A DNA stretch of 64,000 nt, from positions 2,808,501 to 2,872,500 of the forward strand of contig NZ_CP106877.1 in the NCBI RefSeq assembly GCF_026547205.1, given 5' to 3'. The notes under the pieces are model-generated. The model ran no database searches. It was given only the letters and a program-made list of their open reading frames with translations, and was not told the DNA's origin. The position numbers and the translations under genes were made by a program. Of the stretch, positions 26,959 through 36,305 are shown piece by piece. The DNA is from Fervidibacillus halotolerans. Its GTDB lineage: Bacteria; Bacillota; Bacilli; Bacillales; Caldibacillaceae. Each line of letters starts with the position of its first letter. The stretch's first letter is position 1.

Positions 26959-27591
26959 TCATTCATTTAAAAGTAATAACTTTTTTAATAAATTTGCAGC
27001 GTACATTATAATTGGGTTGTCTTCTTCCGCTTCATGAAGTCGCTTTCGATTCAAATGTGGATAATCATACAATCTTCCTTCATACATGATTTCAAAGGCA
27101 TGATGAAGAAGAAAATCATTTGGCGTGATTAAACCAGTGGGCCTTTCCCATAAATGGATTCGACTTCGTTTAAACACCTCCGCAACAAATTGAGAGCAAA
27201 AATAGGAATTTTTTTTGCTGATTGGATAATGGAACAAAACACCCAATAACCCGATTAAATTATAGGAAAACTGATCTTTATTTTGTTTAAAATAATCGAT
27301 AATCTGACGAATCCGTTCATATTCCATTTCAGATACTTCAATCTTTAAAATTAGGCATCTCGTGTTTTGAAAATATCGATAGGTTCCACTATAGACATCT
27401 TCTTTTACAAATCCTGCAATTAATGGATTACGTGGTTGCTTACGTCCAAAACTATATATTTCTTCTAACTGCTCGTCAAAGGCGATGGAAGCATGATTGT
27501 ACGGTGCTTGAGTAAACCATTTGATCACACGGTTTAAAAAGGTACCTGTATCGGTAAGTAAAATATAGATGGTTTTTCCCTTTTTCTTCAT
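26959..27591 (-). CDS. Permuted papain-like (YiiX/YycO-type) hydrolase
   Basis: A 210-residue protein with no signal peptide. The order His first (YNHASIAFD, near residue 32) and Cys later (KNSYFCSQFVAEVFK, near 130) is that of the circularly permuted NlpC/P60-like group (YiiX, YebB and YycO relatives), whose members include amidases, peptidases and lipid-acting enzymes. The N-terminal ILLTDTGTFLNRVIKWFT is also typical. ATG 27591 follows GGGAGAATGAGTC. Substrate unknown; no operon partner. Confidence 0.75.
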   Translation of the reverse strand: MKKKGKTIYILLTDTGTFLNRVIKWFTQAPYNHASIAFDEQLEEIYSFGRKQPRNPLIAGFVKEDVYSGTYRYFQNTRCLILKIEVSEMEYERIRQIIDYFKQNKDQFSYNLIGLLGVLFHYPISKKNSYFCSQFVAEVFKRSRIHLWERPTGLITPNDFLLHHAFEIMYEGRLYDYPHLNRKRLHEAEEDNPIIMYAANLLKKLLLLNE

Positions 27592-27884
27592 GACTCATTC
27601 TCCCAACCCGTTTTCCCAATTTAAAATCCGCTCCGTTACGTATTCGTTATATTGGTACGTTTAAAGAAAGAAATAGTTTCAAAACAAAATGGGGATATTT
27701 TCATCATATGGGAATTTTCAAAAAAAACAAGACCCAAAAGTATTATTTTAAAAGGTAATTCTTATACAAGGGATTTTTATATGTTCGATAAATGAAACGT
27801 CTGTTCTTTTAAAAAACTTGAGATTCTACTTGAAATATACAAACAATATATATAAAAGAAGAAAAATGAAAAGGGGTAATTCAT

Positions 27885-28799
27885 ATGATTAATCGATTTT
27901 TTCGTACCACTCTTTTTCTAATGTTTGTTTTTTTAATGATTGGACAAGGTGTGAAAGCAAAGGATCTTTCCAATCAAGGAGTAGATGAAAAAAATGGACC
28001 GACCATTGTTGTATATGGTGGTTCATTGACGGATGCACAAAAACAAGAAACCGAAAAACTTTTACGAGTGGATGAAGAAACGGATATAAAGGAAATTACT
28101 GTAACAGGTGAAGATATTAAAAAATATATCAATGGTGATCCAAATTCACGAATGTTTTCTTCAGCAAAGATTAAACGATTGGAAGCAGGTAAAGGCATTC
28201 AAGTAATTCAAAATACACCTGAAAACATTACGGAAGTGACGAACGAAATGTACGCCAATGCCCTAATTACTGCAGGAGTTGAAGATGCACAAATAATTGT
28301 AGCTTCACCTGTTAAAGTTACCGGGCATTCCGCATTAACCGGCATATTTAAAGCCTATGAAGTTAGTGGAGAAAAGTTGAACACAGAGCGATTACAGGTG
28401 GCAAACGAAGAGCTTGATCTCGCTACTAAGCTTGCCGAAGAAGCGGGAATTAACAAGGATGAGGTGAGCCGATTATTATCAGAAATAAAGAAGGAAATTA
28501 TTGAGAAAAATCCGGTTACGAAGGAAGAAGTAGAAAAAATTGTAGAAGACCAATTAAAAAAATACAATATGGAATTAAGTGAAGAGCACAAACAAATGCT
28601 CGTTGATCTATTTGATAAAATTCGCCAGTTGGATATCGATTATGATCAAATAAAAAATCAATTGGATAATTTGGTAAAGGATATCCAGCAAAAACTAAAG
28701 GATGCGGGAATTGACGAGGGATTTTTCCAAAAATTGTGGAATGGTATAAAAAGTTTTTTCATACAAATTGGGCAATTTTTTAAAGGCCTGTTTGATTAA
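27885..28799 (+). CDS. Exported DUF1002 family protein
   Basis: A 304-residue secreted protein: signal peptide (FFRTTLFLMFVFLMIGQGVKA), then the DUF1002 domain with VVYGGSLTDAQKQETEKLL, MFSSAKIKRL, IQVIQNTPENITEVT and MYANALITAGVEDAQIIVAS. A Lys/Glu-rich helical region and a C-terminal amphipathic segment (FFQKLWNGIKSFFIQIGQFF) follow, the latter perhaps a membrane-surface anchor. Function of DUF1002 is unknown. ATG 27885 follows AAAAGGGGTAATTCAT. Confidence 0.88.
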   Translation: MINRFFRTTLFLMFVFLMIGQGVKAKDLSNQGVDEKNGPTIVVYGGSLTDAQKQETEKLLRVDEETDIKEITVTGEDIKKYINGDPNSRMFSSAKIKRLEAGKGIQVIQNTPENITEVTNEMYANALITAGVEDAQIIVASPVKVTGHSALTGIFKAYEVSGEKLNTERLQVANEELDLATKLAEEAGINKDEVSRLLSEIKKEIIEKNPVTKEEVEKIVEDQLKKYNMELSEEHKQMLVDLFDKIRQLDIDYDQIKNQLDNLVKDIQQKLKDAGIDEGFFQKLWNGIKSFFIQIGQFFKGLFD

Positions 28800-28827
28800 T
28801 CTAGGAATCAAACCCCAAGATTTTTTC

Positions 28828-28974
28828 GTGTTTGTTTCATTCGTACTGGATAGCTTAAATCAAGAGATGACTTGGAACGGTTTGGCATTAGAAGAGAGAG
28901 AAAGACAGATCTGGAAGATACATTTAGATAAAATGAGGGAAACGTTAGATGACTTTGATAGCATGCTAAAGTAG
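28828..28974 (+). pseudogene. Short protein tail, unassigned
   Basis: In one frame the sequence reads FVSFVLDSLNQEMTWNGLAL, EERERQIWKIHLDKMRETLD and DFDSMLK, which looks like real helical coding sequence of about 48 residues. No ribosome site precedes GTG 28831-like starts and the frame merely overlaps the end of the DUF1002 gene, so it is most likely a gene remnant. The family is not recognised. Confidence 0.3.
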
Positions 28975-29424
28975 GCATACGGCTTTTTTCTTGTAGAGGA
29001 GTGATTAGCTAGAAGGCTATCAGCACATTATAAATATGGAAAAATTAACAACTAAATGAAGAAGCATTTTGCGCTTGAGGAACAAAAAGACGATCTTTTT
29101 TCATATGTAGCAAGTTGCGATCGAAATAGCCCTATCTTTGACAAAAATAGGTAATTTCCAATAGCACTGCTCCTAAGCTTGACTTAAGATCCGTTGCTTA
29201 GGAGCAGTTTTTTATGACGATTTTTCTTTGGATTTGAGTGTAAATGAAAGTACAGATTCTTCTGCTACCTTTTATCATTGAACCTCTTGAACGTAAAAAG
29301 GTTAGATGTCCACATTTTATCAAGGAAATTGCTACGAGTAGAAGTGTAAAATAGTAATAAGTAATATGAAAGAAAATCAGCGCAATGCGAAAAAATGAAA
29401 ATATTTTCTAAAGATGGAAATTGT
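28975..29424. other. Intergenic region between DUF1002 area and second chemoreceptor
   Basis: Contains the strong terminator at 29166-29213. The rest is AT-rich and shows no gene I can support. Confidence 0.45.
29166..29213 (+). terminator. Strong intrinsic terminator
   Basis: CTGCTCCTAAGC pairs perfectly with GCTTAGGAGCAG around a 17-base loop and ends in six T. It lies 190 bases beyond the nearest plus-strand frame, suggesting that a longer transcript once ran here. Confidence 0.8.
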
Positions 29425-31116
29425 TTATAATTTAAATTTTGAAATGAGCCCCTGCATTTCTTCTGCCATTTTCGATAAAGATTCAGCTGAAGAAGAAATC
29501 TCCTCCATCGTTGCCAACTGCTCTTCTGAAGAGGCGGATACCTCCTCTGCTGTTGCGGCATTGTTTTGAGCGACGAGCACTAAATCCGATTCTACTTTCG
29601 TTGCACGGTTAATTTGTTGGACAATTTCTTTTGCACCTGTTGCAATTTGTTCAATTAGCGGTGTTAGGCGTCCAAGTTCTTCCGTAATTAACGTAAATTT
29701 TTCTTTCGTCCCACTTGTAACTTTTAATCCTTCATCCACATTTTCTGAAACTTTTTCCATTAATTCGACTGATTCTAATGTATTTGCTTGAATAGCTGCA
29801 ATCAATGCACCAATTTGCTTTGCCGATTCTTGAGATTGTTCAGCTAATTTCCGAACTTCTTCAGCAACGACTGCAAAACCTTGGCCGTGTTCACCAGCCC
29901 TTGCAGCTTCAATGGCAGCATTTAAAGCCAACAAATTCGTTTGTTCAGCAAAATCACTAATGGCAACAGTTATTTTATCGATTTCTTCCGATTGAGCCAT
30001 CAAGTCGTTAATTTTTTTACTTGTATTCTGGACAGAATCGTGAATGGATGTCATTTGATTGACCGTTTCGTTTACGGATGTTTCCCCTTCATGGGCATAT
30101 TCTCGCGTATTTTGGGAAAGGTGATTAATCGTATCCATTTGTTTAGAAATATTTTCGACTGTCTGCTGAATATTGTTGAACAGCTTTAAGTTCGTTTCGA
30201 TTTGGTCGGTTTGCGATTCAGCATTGGAAGAGACTTGTTCGACACTTTTCGCTACTTGTTTGGCAGCTTCAGCCGATTGTTCTGAACTGGCTAGTAACTG
30301 TTCGGAGGATGCGGCCACCTGATGGGCAGAATTTGTAATTTGTTGAATCATATATTTTAAATTTCCAACCATATTTTGTAATGTTTGGGAAAGGATAGCG
30401 ATTTCATCCTTTGATTTCGGAATAGCAATTTCAACATTCAAGTCCCCTTCAGCAATCGCATTTGCAGCTTTTGTCATCGAATTCAATGGATGCAATTTCT
30501 TTCGCAAGTTAAAGAGAAGAAGGCTTGTAATGAAGATTAAAAGAACAATAGAAGAAATGGTTATGAACATCCCGATCATAAATCGGTGTTGGCTTTGATC
30601 TACCATAGAAGATATCCATTTTTTTAAATCATCCTGAAAAACTTTAATATGATCTTGTAACACGGATTTCTCAAGGGAATATTCACTACCGAAAATAATA
30701 TGACGTGCAGTTTTTAAGTCATTTTCTTCAACAGCTTCAATCATTGAATTTTCCAGTTTCTCCATATTCGCCATATTAATTTCGATCGTTTTTAAGTGAT
30801 TGAATAATTCTTTCGGAGCCTCTAGCTGTTTTAAACGATTGTCAATCGTTTCCAAAATATTTTGATCTTCCTTTTTTTCCCGATAAGAATTTAAAAAGGG
30901 TTTTTCTCCAAACTGAGAATAAGTACGGATTTGGTCAACTAAATAATAAGTATCGTTAAGGATTTCATTGGAAAGTTCAATCAACTCGGTTTCCTCTTGA
31001 AATGCACTGTTCTGAGTTTGCGCAGCCACATATAAATTATAAAGACTTCCCCCAGTGATGATTAGTAATGAAATAATGATGACCATGTTTAGCCTTAACA
31101 TGCTTTTGATTTGCAT
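29425..31116 (-). CDS. Methyl-accepting chemotaxis protein (second)
   Basis: A 563-residue chemoreceptor with helices at about 10-30 and 180-205, an extracytoplasmic helical sensor region of about 150 residues ([20 protein letters not shown]), a HAMP domain ([20 protein letters not shown]) and a coiled-coil signalling domain with [20 protein letters not shown] and [20 protein letters not shown]. The sensor resembles four-helix-bundle domains. It is not a recent copy of the receptor at 20375, since the sensor regions differ. It ends in SKFKL, close to SKFKI of the other receptor. Confidence 0.93.
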   Translation of the reverse strand: MQIKSMLRLNMVIIISLLIITGGSLYNLYVAAQTQNSAFQEETELIELSNEILNDTYYLVDQIRTYSQFGEKPFLNSYREKKEDQNILETIDNRLKQLEAPKELFNHLKTIEINMANMEKLENSMIEAVEENDLKTARHIIFGSEYSLEKSVLQDHIKVFQDDLKKWISSMVDQSQHRFMIGMFITISSIVLLIFITSLLLFNLRKKLHPLNSMTKAANAIAEGDLNVEIAIPKSKDEIAILSQTLQNMVGNLKYMIQQITNSAHQVAASSEQLLASSEQSAEAAKQVAKSVEQVSSNAESQTDQIETNLKLFNNIQQTVENISKQMDTINHLSQNTREYAHEGETSVNETVNQMTSIHDSVQNTSKKINDLMAQSEEIDKITVAISDFAEQTNLLALNAAIEAARAGEHGQGFAVVAEEVRKLAEQSQESAKQIGALIAAIQANTLESVELMEKVSENVDEGLKVTSGTKEKFTLITEELGRLTPLIEQIATGAKEIVQQINRATKVESDLVLVAQNNAATAEEVSASSEEQLATMEEISSSAESLSKMAEEMQGLISKFKL

Positions 31117-31474
31117 TCATCTTTCCATCCCTTCATTGTACTGTTTAGGTTCTTTTTATTAAGTGGTGCATACTTAAAAGATATTACGAACCGAATGAGT
31201 TTTCAACAAAAATTGGCAAAAATTTCAAGATAATGTCTATAAATGTCGAAAATAGGAAAAAAGACCTAAGTTGTGGAATGTTGTTTCCTTTCGTATTTGT
31301 TACAAAAATGAAAGATGGTTGTTATTTTTCCAGCATCATTTTTTAGTAAAATAAAAACCCGACTATGGAAAGTGATAATCATTTCCTTGAGAAAATTGTC
31401 GAAATTTGTTTTTTAAAAGGAAACGACTCCGTTGATTATTATGTAATCTAAAGGTAACGTAAGGAAGGGAAAAG
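31117..31474. other. Divergent intergenic region before the carboxypeptidase gene
   Basis: Should carry the promoters of the minus-strand chemoreceptor and of the carboxypeptidase gene. I see the ribosome site AAGGAAGGGAAAAG before 31475 but no clear promoter. Confidence 0.4.
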
Positions 31475-31579
31475 ATGGAAATCAATACAATGACTCGTTT
31501 GCTCCAATTGTTTGCAGTGATTATCTTATGTATAATCTCTCCATTAAAAGTTTGGGCAAATGTAACCGATAAACTATAA
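31475..31579 (+). pseudogene. D-alanyl-D-alanine carboxypeptidase, 5' fragment (signal peptide)
   Basis: ATG 31475 after AAGGAAGGGAAAAG starts a classical signal peptide, TRLLQLFAVIILCIISPLKV then WA, the expected signal peptidase site. At 31561 the IS21 element begins, and the frame runs into it and stops at 31577 after six foreign codons. The rest of the gene resumes at 34090. Removing the element and one copy of the 5-base target repeat joins the two parts in frame. Confidence 0.9.
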
Positions 31580-31614
31580 TTGACAGTTTTCGATAAATAA
31601 GAATTTACACTTTC
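31561..31614 (+). repeat. IS21 left inverted repeat
   Basis: Begins TGTAACCGATAAACTATAAT and ends TTTACACTTTC; it matches the reverse complement of 34036-34089 over most of its length. It contains a TATAAT at 31575-31580. Confidence 0.85.
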
Positions 31615-31701
31615 TGAATAAAATCTATTAAAATATTTCCCCATTACTGTTACTATTTCTATAGTTTGAAAGTTCAAATGGTAGTGGGGAGTGTTTGAAA
31701 G

Positions 31702-33264
31702 GTGTGTAAATTCGATATGTACACGAAAATTAATCAACTATTAGAACTCGGGTTTAGTAAATCCCAAACTGCTAAAAAACTCGGGATTTCTCGTCCCACG
31801 TTATACAAGTATTTGAGCTTTGAACCGAAAGAAATGCTGGATTGGATTGATTCAACAAAAACAAGAAAGAAAAAATTAGATCCTTACAAAGAACTCATTT
31901 TAAATTGGTTAAAAGAACATCCGGATATGACTGCAGCACAAGTTGAAGATTGGTTGAAAGAAAGATACCCGGATCTTAATGTATCTGAGTCGACTGTGAG
32001 GAATTATGTCCGACAATTGAGGATTATGTATGAGATTCCGAAGGAAAATAATCCCAGGGAATACGAAGCAATTCCAGACCTGCCAATGGGCGAACAAGTA
32101 CAGGTTGATTTTGGACAAACGGTCCAAGAAACACCAGAAGGTAAAAAAGTGAAACTTTACTTTATCGCATTCGTTCTTTCGAACTCAAGATATAAATATA
32201 AAGAATGGTTGGATCGACCCTTCACCACAAGAGATGTCATACGGTGTCATGAAAATGCCTTCGAATGGTTTGAAGGGATTCCTCGAGAAGTTGTATATGA
32301 TCAAGATTCTTTGATCCTGGTCAGTGAAAATGGAGGGGATTTGATCCTAACGGGAGAATTTGAAGCCTATCGAAGGGAAAGAGGTTTAAAGGTCAGAGTT
32401 TGTAGAAAAGGAGACCCTGAAAGTAAGGGGAAAATTGAAAATGTGGTTGGCTATATCAAAAATAATTTTGCCAAACATCGCATTTTTATCAATATCGATC
32501 AGTGGAACGAAGCAGGTTGGGACTGGTTGAATCGTACAGCGAACTACAAAATCCACAATACAACTAAAAAAAGACCGGTCGAAGTATTTCAGGAAGAAAA
32601 GAAATACTTACGACCGCTCACGAAAAAAATCAATATATCCAGTCCTTACTCAAGTATAACAAGAGTTGTGCGTAAGGACAACACGATTCGCTATAAATCC
32701 AACCGCTATTCCGTTCCTCTCGGAACTTATAACAAACAAAAAGAAGTTTATGTAACAGAATCTAAGGGTTATTTATTTATCTATGAAAAAGCGGACGGAC
32801 CGTTGATTGCCAAACATAAAATCTGTCACGAGAAAGGGAAACTCATTCAAGACTCGCAACACAGACGTGATCGAAGCAAAGGCATTGATGAATTTATTAA
32901 GCATGTATCGAGCTATTTCAGTGATCAGGAACAGGCAAACGTGTATTTAAATACCATTCGAAAAGAAAAGCCGAGATATATACGGGATCAGTTACAAATC
33001 ATCTTAAGAAATATAAAAAGCGAAGACCAATCATTCATTGATCAAGCATTGACGGAGTGCATCAATAGGGGGTTATATTGTGCAACAGATTTTGCCGATA
33101 TGATCAAATATTTAAAAGGACTTCATCCATCTGCATCTGATGAGAAAGAGCGATCAAGTCGCAAAATAAATTTACTTGATCATCATAGTCATTTTCTTTA
33201 TGAAACGAACACTCAAATACGTGATATAGGCGAATATATTGCGGTACTGGAGGGGAGACAATGA
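31702..33264 (+). CDS. istA: IS21 transposase
   Basis: A 520-residue DDE transposase. An N-terminal helix-turn-helix (LLELGFSKSQTAKKLGISRP) is followed by a second DNA-binding region and the catalytic core with VQVDFGQT (first Asp), VVYDQDS (second Asp) and DPESKGKIENVVGYIK (Glu); a C-terminal domain resembles the Mu transposase C-terminal fold (YKSNRYSVPLGTYN). It cuts and joins element ends with the help of IstB. GTG 31702 is the longest start; ATG 31717 is an alternative. Confidence 0.93.
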   Translation: MCKFDMYTKINQLLELGFSKSQTAKKLGISRPTLYKYLSFEPKEMLDWIDSTKTRKKKLDPYKELILNWLKEHPDMTAAQVEDWLKERYPDLNVSESTVRNYVRQLRIMYEIPKENNPREYEAIPDLPMGEQVQVDFGQTVQETPEGKKVKLYFIAFVLSNSRYKYKEWLDRPFTTRDVIRCHENAFEWFEGIPREVVYDQDSLILVSENGGDLILTGEFEAYRRERGLKVRVCRKGDPESKGKIENVVGYIKNNFAKHRIFINIDQWNEAGWDWLNRTANYKIHNTTKKRPVEVFQEEKKYLRPLTKKINISSPYSSITRVVRKDNTIRYKSNRYSVPLGTYNKQKEVYVTESKGYLFIYEKADGPLIAKHKICHEKGKLIQDSQHRRDRSKGIDEFIKHVSSYFSDQEQANVYLNTIRKEKPRYIRDQLQIILRNIKSEDQSFIDQALTECINRGLYCATDFADMIKYLKGLHPSASDEKERSSRKINLLDHHSHFLYETNTQIRDIGEYIAVLEGRQ

Positions 33265-34013
33265 ATCCAAGCTCATTAGCAAAATCACAAGAATTACTAA
33301 GATCTCTTCGCTTAAAAGAAAGTGCAGAACAGCTCCCTGTTATCGTGAAAGAAGCAGAAGAAAGTGAATGTTCCTATTTAACGTTTCTTACGCACCTTTT
33401 AGAATACGAAAAGAAACGTCGAGAGGAAAAACAATTGGAAAAGCGTTTAAAATGGGCGGCTTTTCCATTTCATAAAACGCTAGATGAATTCGATTTGAAA
33501 GAACAACAATCACTGAGTAAAAAACATATGAACCAGTTAAAAGAAATGATCTGGCTGGAACAAATGTATAACATCATTTTTTTAGGACCGCCAGGTGTTG
33601 GTAAAACCCATCTGGCGGTAGGATTAGGCCTTGAAGCCCTTTACCAAGGTTATAAGGTCATGTTTATTACAATGGGTGAACTGATTCAGACATTAAAGAC
33701 AGAAGAAATATCGAGAAAATCGCAGACAAAATTAAAAAGAATCCGCAAAGCGGATTTAGTAATCATCGATGATTTAATGTTTATGGCCATTAATCAAAAT
33801 GAAGCGAATTTATTTTTTCATTTAATTAATGATTTATATAACAACGCATCGATTATTTTGACTTCAAATAAAGCACCAAAAGAATGGGGCGAATTATTAG
33901 GCGATCCGGCTATCACTACTGCATTATTAGATAGAATCTTACATAGAGCAGAGATCATTCATTTAAATGGTGACAGCTATCGTATGAAATATCGTTCAAC
34001 TATATTTAACTAA
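33261..34013 (+). CDS. istB: IS21 ATP-binding helper protein
   Basis: A 250-residue AAA+ ATPase related to DnaC, which directs target selection and activates IstA. Walker A is GPPGVGKTHLA, Walker B is ADLVIIDDLMFM, and ILTSNKAPKEWGELLGD with LLDRILHRA provides sensor residues. Its start codon overlaps the istA stop (ATGA). Full length. Confidence 0.94.
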   Translation: MNPSSLAKSQELLRSLRLKESAEQLPVIVKEAEESECSYLTFLTHLLEYEKKRREEKQLEKRLKWAAFPFHKTLDEFDLKEQQSLSKKHMNQLKEMIWLEQMYNIIFLGPPGVGKTHLAVGLGLEALYQGYKVMFITMGELIQTLKTEEISRKSQTKLKRIRKADLVIIDDLMFMAINQNEANLFFHLINDLYNNASIILTSNKAPKEWGELLGDPAITTALLDRILHRAEIIHLNGDSYRMKYRSTIFN

Positions 34014-34035
34014 AACTGTAAAATCTTAATTATCG

Positions 34036-34089
34036 GAAAGTGTAAAAAGTTATTTATCGAAAACTGTAAAAAATTACTTGACGGTCACA
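34036..34089 (+). repeat. IS21 right inverted repeat
   Basis: Starts GAAAGTGTAAAAAGTTATTT and ends TTGACGGTCACA. TTGACG at 34078 is an outward-facing -35 box, a feature IS21 uses to build a junction promoter when two ends come together. Confidence 0.85.
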
Positions 34090-35196
34090 GCAAATGAAAA
34101 TACTGTTCATATTGAAAGTGAAACGGCCGTATTAATGGATGCTAAATCTGGACAAGTACTGTTCGGGAAAAATGAACAAAAAACGATGTATCCGGCAAGT
34201 ATCACAAAAGTTGCAACGGCTATTTATGCCTTGGACAATACTGAAATGGATGAGATTGTTGAGATTAGTGAAAAGGCAACGGATGTAGAAGGTACGAAGG
34301 TATATTTGATTCCAGGGGAAAAAGTTCCAATAAAAAAATTGTTAATCGGGATGATCATGAACTCTGGAAATGATGCCGCATATGCCATTGCCGAATATAT
34401 CGATGGAACAATGGATGACTTTGAAAAAAATATAAATATGTTTTTAAAAGAAAAAGCTGGAGTGGAGCATACCCTTTTTGTGAATCCCCACGGTCTTTTT
34501 AACGAAGCCCATTATACGACTGCAGAAGATATGGCGCGAATAACTCGCTATGCTCTTCAAAATGAAGGATTTCGAAATCTGTTTCAAATGACAGAATACG
34601 ATTGGGAAGGGGAAGGTTGGGAAACGACTTTGCTTACTCATCATCGCTTGCTAAAAGGAGAGTTTCCGTACGAAGGGATTACTGGCGGGAAAAATGGATT
34701 TGTTAATGAATCCGGTTATACATTAGTGACAACGGCAAAAAGGGACGGCTTGGAATTAATCGCTGTCACGATGAAAACGAATTTGAAAAATGTTCCTTAT
34801 ACAGATACAATCCAGTTACTAGATTATGGATTCGATCATTTTGAGACGAAAAAGGTGGAGAAGGGGTCGATTTTCGAAACAGAAGAGGGACATTTTATCG
34901 CCAATGAAGATTTATTTTTCACCATCAATAAGCAGCATACGTATGTAACTCAAGTATCGAACGATGGTACCTTAACCATCATCGATGAAAATACAAATGA
35001 AACCCTTGCCAAATTTTCATTAACTCAGGAAGATATGAAAGTCGTGAAAATGCAAGAAGCTGTCGCATCTGAAATCGATGAAAAGAAGGAACATAAGATT
35101 ATGCAAACGATTCTTTTTGGGTTGATTCCCTTTATGTTTCTTCCTGCGGTTCTTTTGATTGGACGTTGGAACAAATCTCGAGAACGATTCTTTTGA
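34090..35196 (+). pseudogene. D-alanyl-D-alanine carboxypeptidase (low-molecular-weight PBP), main part
   Basis: The mature domain of an exported S11-family peptidase that trims D-Ala from wall stem peptides. YPASITKVATAIYAL holds the Ser-x-x-Lys motif and MNSGNDAAYAIAEYI the Ser-x-Asn motif; the third motif reads GGKNGF, with Asn where Thr is usual in Lys-Thr-Gly. A C-terminal helix (IMQTILFGLIPFMFLPAVLL) would anchor it. The IS21 insertion at 34089 has cut off promoter, start and signal peptide. A TTG in the IS end (34078) opens the frame but lacks a ribosome site, and its product could not be exported. Confidence 0.9.
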
Positions 35197-35310
35197 AAAA
35201 CTATTGAGTCTTTAAAACGATGAATAGGGATGATAGGCAAAGGATTTTCCTTTTGCCAAAAACGCTGTGTAAATATTGTGAAAAAATAGTCACCCAATTA
35301 CTTATGTATA

Positions 35311-35350
35311 GAAAATAGACCTACTGGATTGGAAAGCAGGTCTATGGTTT
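35311..35350. terminator. Bidirectional terminator between carboxypeptidase and app operon
   Basis: ATAGACCT and AGGTCTAT pair around a 15-base loop; T-rich tracts lie on both sides, stronger on the minus strand, where it ends appDFABC. Confidence 0.65.
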
Positions 35351-35370
35351 ATGAAAAAAACGAAATGGAA

Positions 35371-36297
35371 TTATCTTTTATTACTCTTCGGATCGAACGC
35401 ATCTCGTAATCCGTCACCGATGAAATTAATACAAAGAACGGTTATTAAAATTGCCATACCCGGTGGGATCCATGCCTCAGGTTGATTTTCTAAAATCCGT
35501 AAATTTTGTGCCTCAGAAATCATATTCCCCCATGTTGGCGTAGGTTGTTGAATTCCAAAACCGATAAAACTCAAAGCGGATTCAGCGATAATATAAGAAG
35601 CCATCATTAATGTTGCATTGACGACGATCGGTCCGATGGCATTTGGGATAAAATGTTTGAAAATTATTCGTAAGTCACTAGCCCCGATCGCCTTTGCCCC
35701 AAGGACAAATTCCTGTTCCCTGAGGGATAAAAACGTCCCCCGTACAATCCTTGTTAAGGAGGGCCATGAAGTAAGGGCGATAATGGTAACAAAAATGCTA
35801 ATCGTTACTTTCGGTATAATCGATACAATAACTAGTACGAGAAGGAGAAAGGGTAAAATCAGCATCATATCGGCTGCACGCATAATAATCGAATCGATCT
35901 TTCCCCCATAGTATCCCGCGATGGAACCAAGAATCACTCCGATGATAAGAGTGAAGATCATGGCGCTAAATCCGATAATTAACGAAATTCTCCCACCATA
36001 TAATAATCGAGCAAAAATATCCCGACCAGAGCTGTCAGTACCGAGGATATGTTCACTGCTAGGACCTTGTTCGACCATTAATAAATTCGATTTTTCCGGG
36101 TCATGATCGGTAAGAAGAGGTGCGGCGATAATGGCCAAAATAATGAATAATAAGACAAAAACACTAACCATGGCTGCCTTATTTTTTTTAAAGCGTCCGA
36201 AGGCAAGCTGTAAAGGTGTTTTTCCCTTCTGTGCTTTATTTGAAATTTGGTCGGGTACGTTTGGATTTACTGATAATTGTTCATTTGTCTCCATCAT
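35371..36297 (-). CDS. appC: Oligopeptide ABC importer, permease 2
   Basis: A 308-residue permease of the OppC/DppC group: an N-terminal cytosolic extension, six membrane helices and the ATPase-docking loop LGAKAIGASDLRIIFKHFIP. It pairs with AppB for peptide uptake. Last gene of appDFABC, eight bases after appB. Confidence 0.9.
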   Translation of the reverse strand: MMETNEQLSVNPNVPDQISNKAQKGKTPLQLAFGRFKKNKAAMVSVFVLLFIILAIIAAPLLTDHDPEKSNLLMVEQGPSSEHILGTDSSGRDIFARLLYGGRISLIIGFSAMIFTLIIGVILGSIAGYYGGKIDSIIMRAADMMLILPFLLLVLVIVSIIPKVTISIFVTIIALTSWPSLTRIVRGTFLSLREQEFVLGAKAIGASDLRIIFKHFIPNAIGPIVVNATLMMASYIIAESALSFIGFGIQQPTPTWGNMISEAQNLRILENQPEAWIPPGMAILITVLCINFIGDGLRDAFDPKSNKR

Positions 36298-36305
36298 ATC
36301 TCACC

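Larger units (their letters stand above)
31561..34089 (+). mobile_element. IS21-family insertion sequence, complete
   Basis: A 2529-base element with TG...CA ends, 54-base imperfect terminal inverted repeats (31561-31614 and 34036-34089) and a 5-base target duplication GCAAA (31556-31560 and 34090-34094). It carries istA and istB, overlapping by four bases, in plus orientation. Both ends hold repeated ACAGTTTTCGATAAATAA-like blocks, with an extra partial copy inside the right end, as expected of transposase-binding sites in this family. It splits a carboxypeptidase gene at its signal peptide cleavage region. Both genes are intact, so it may be active. Confidence 0.95.

Noticed and set aside
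34078-34089. TTG in the IS21 end as a genuine new start for the carboxypeptidase
   Set aside because: No ribosome site before it and no signal peptide would be made; the bases are part of the conserved IS end.
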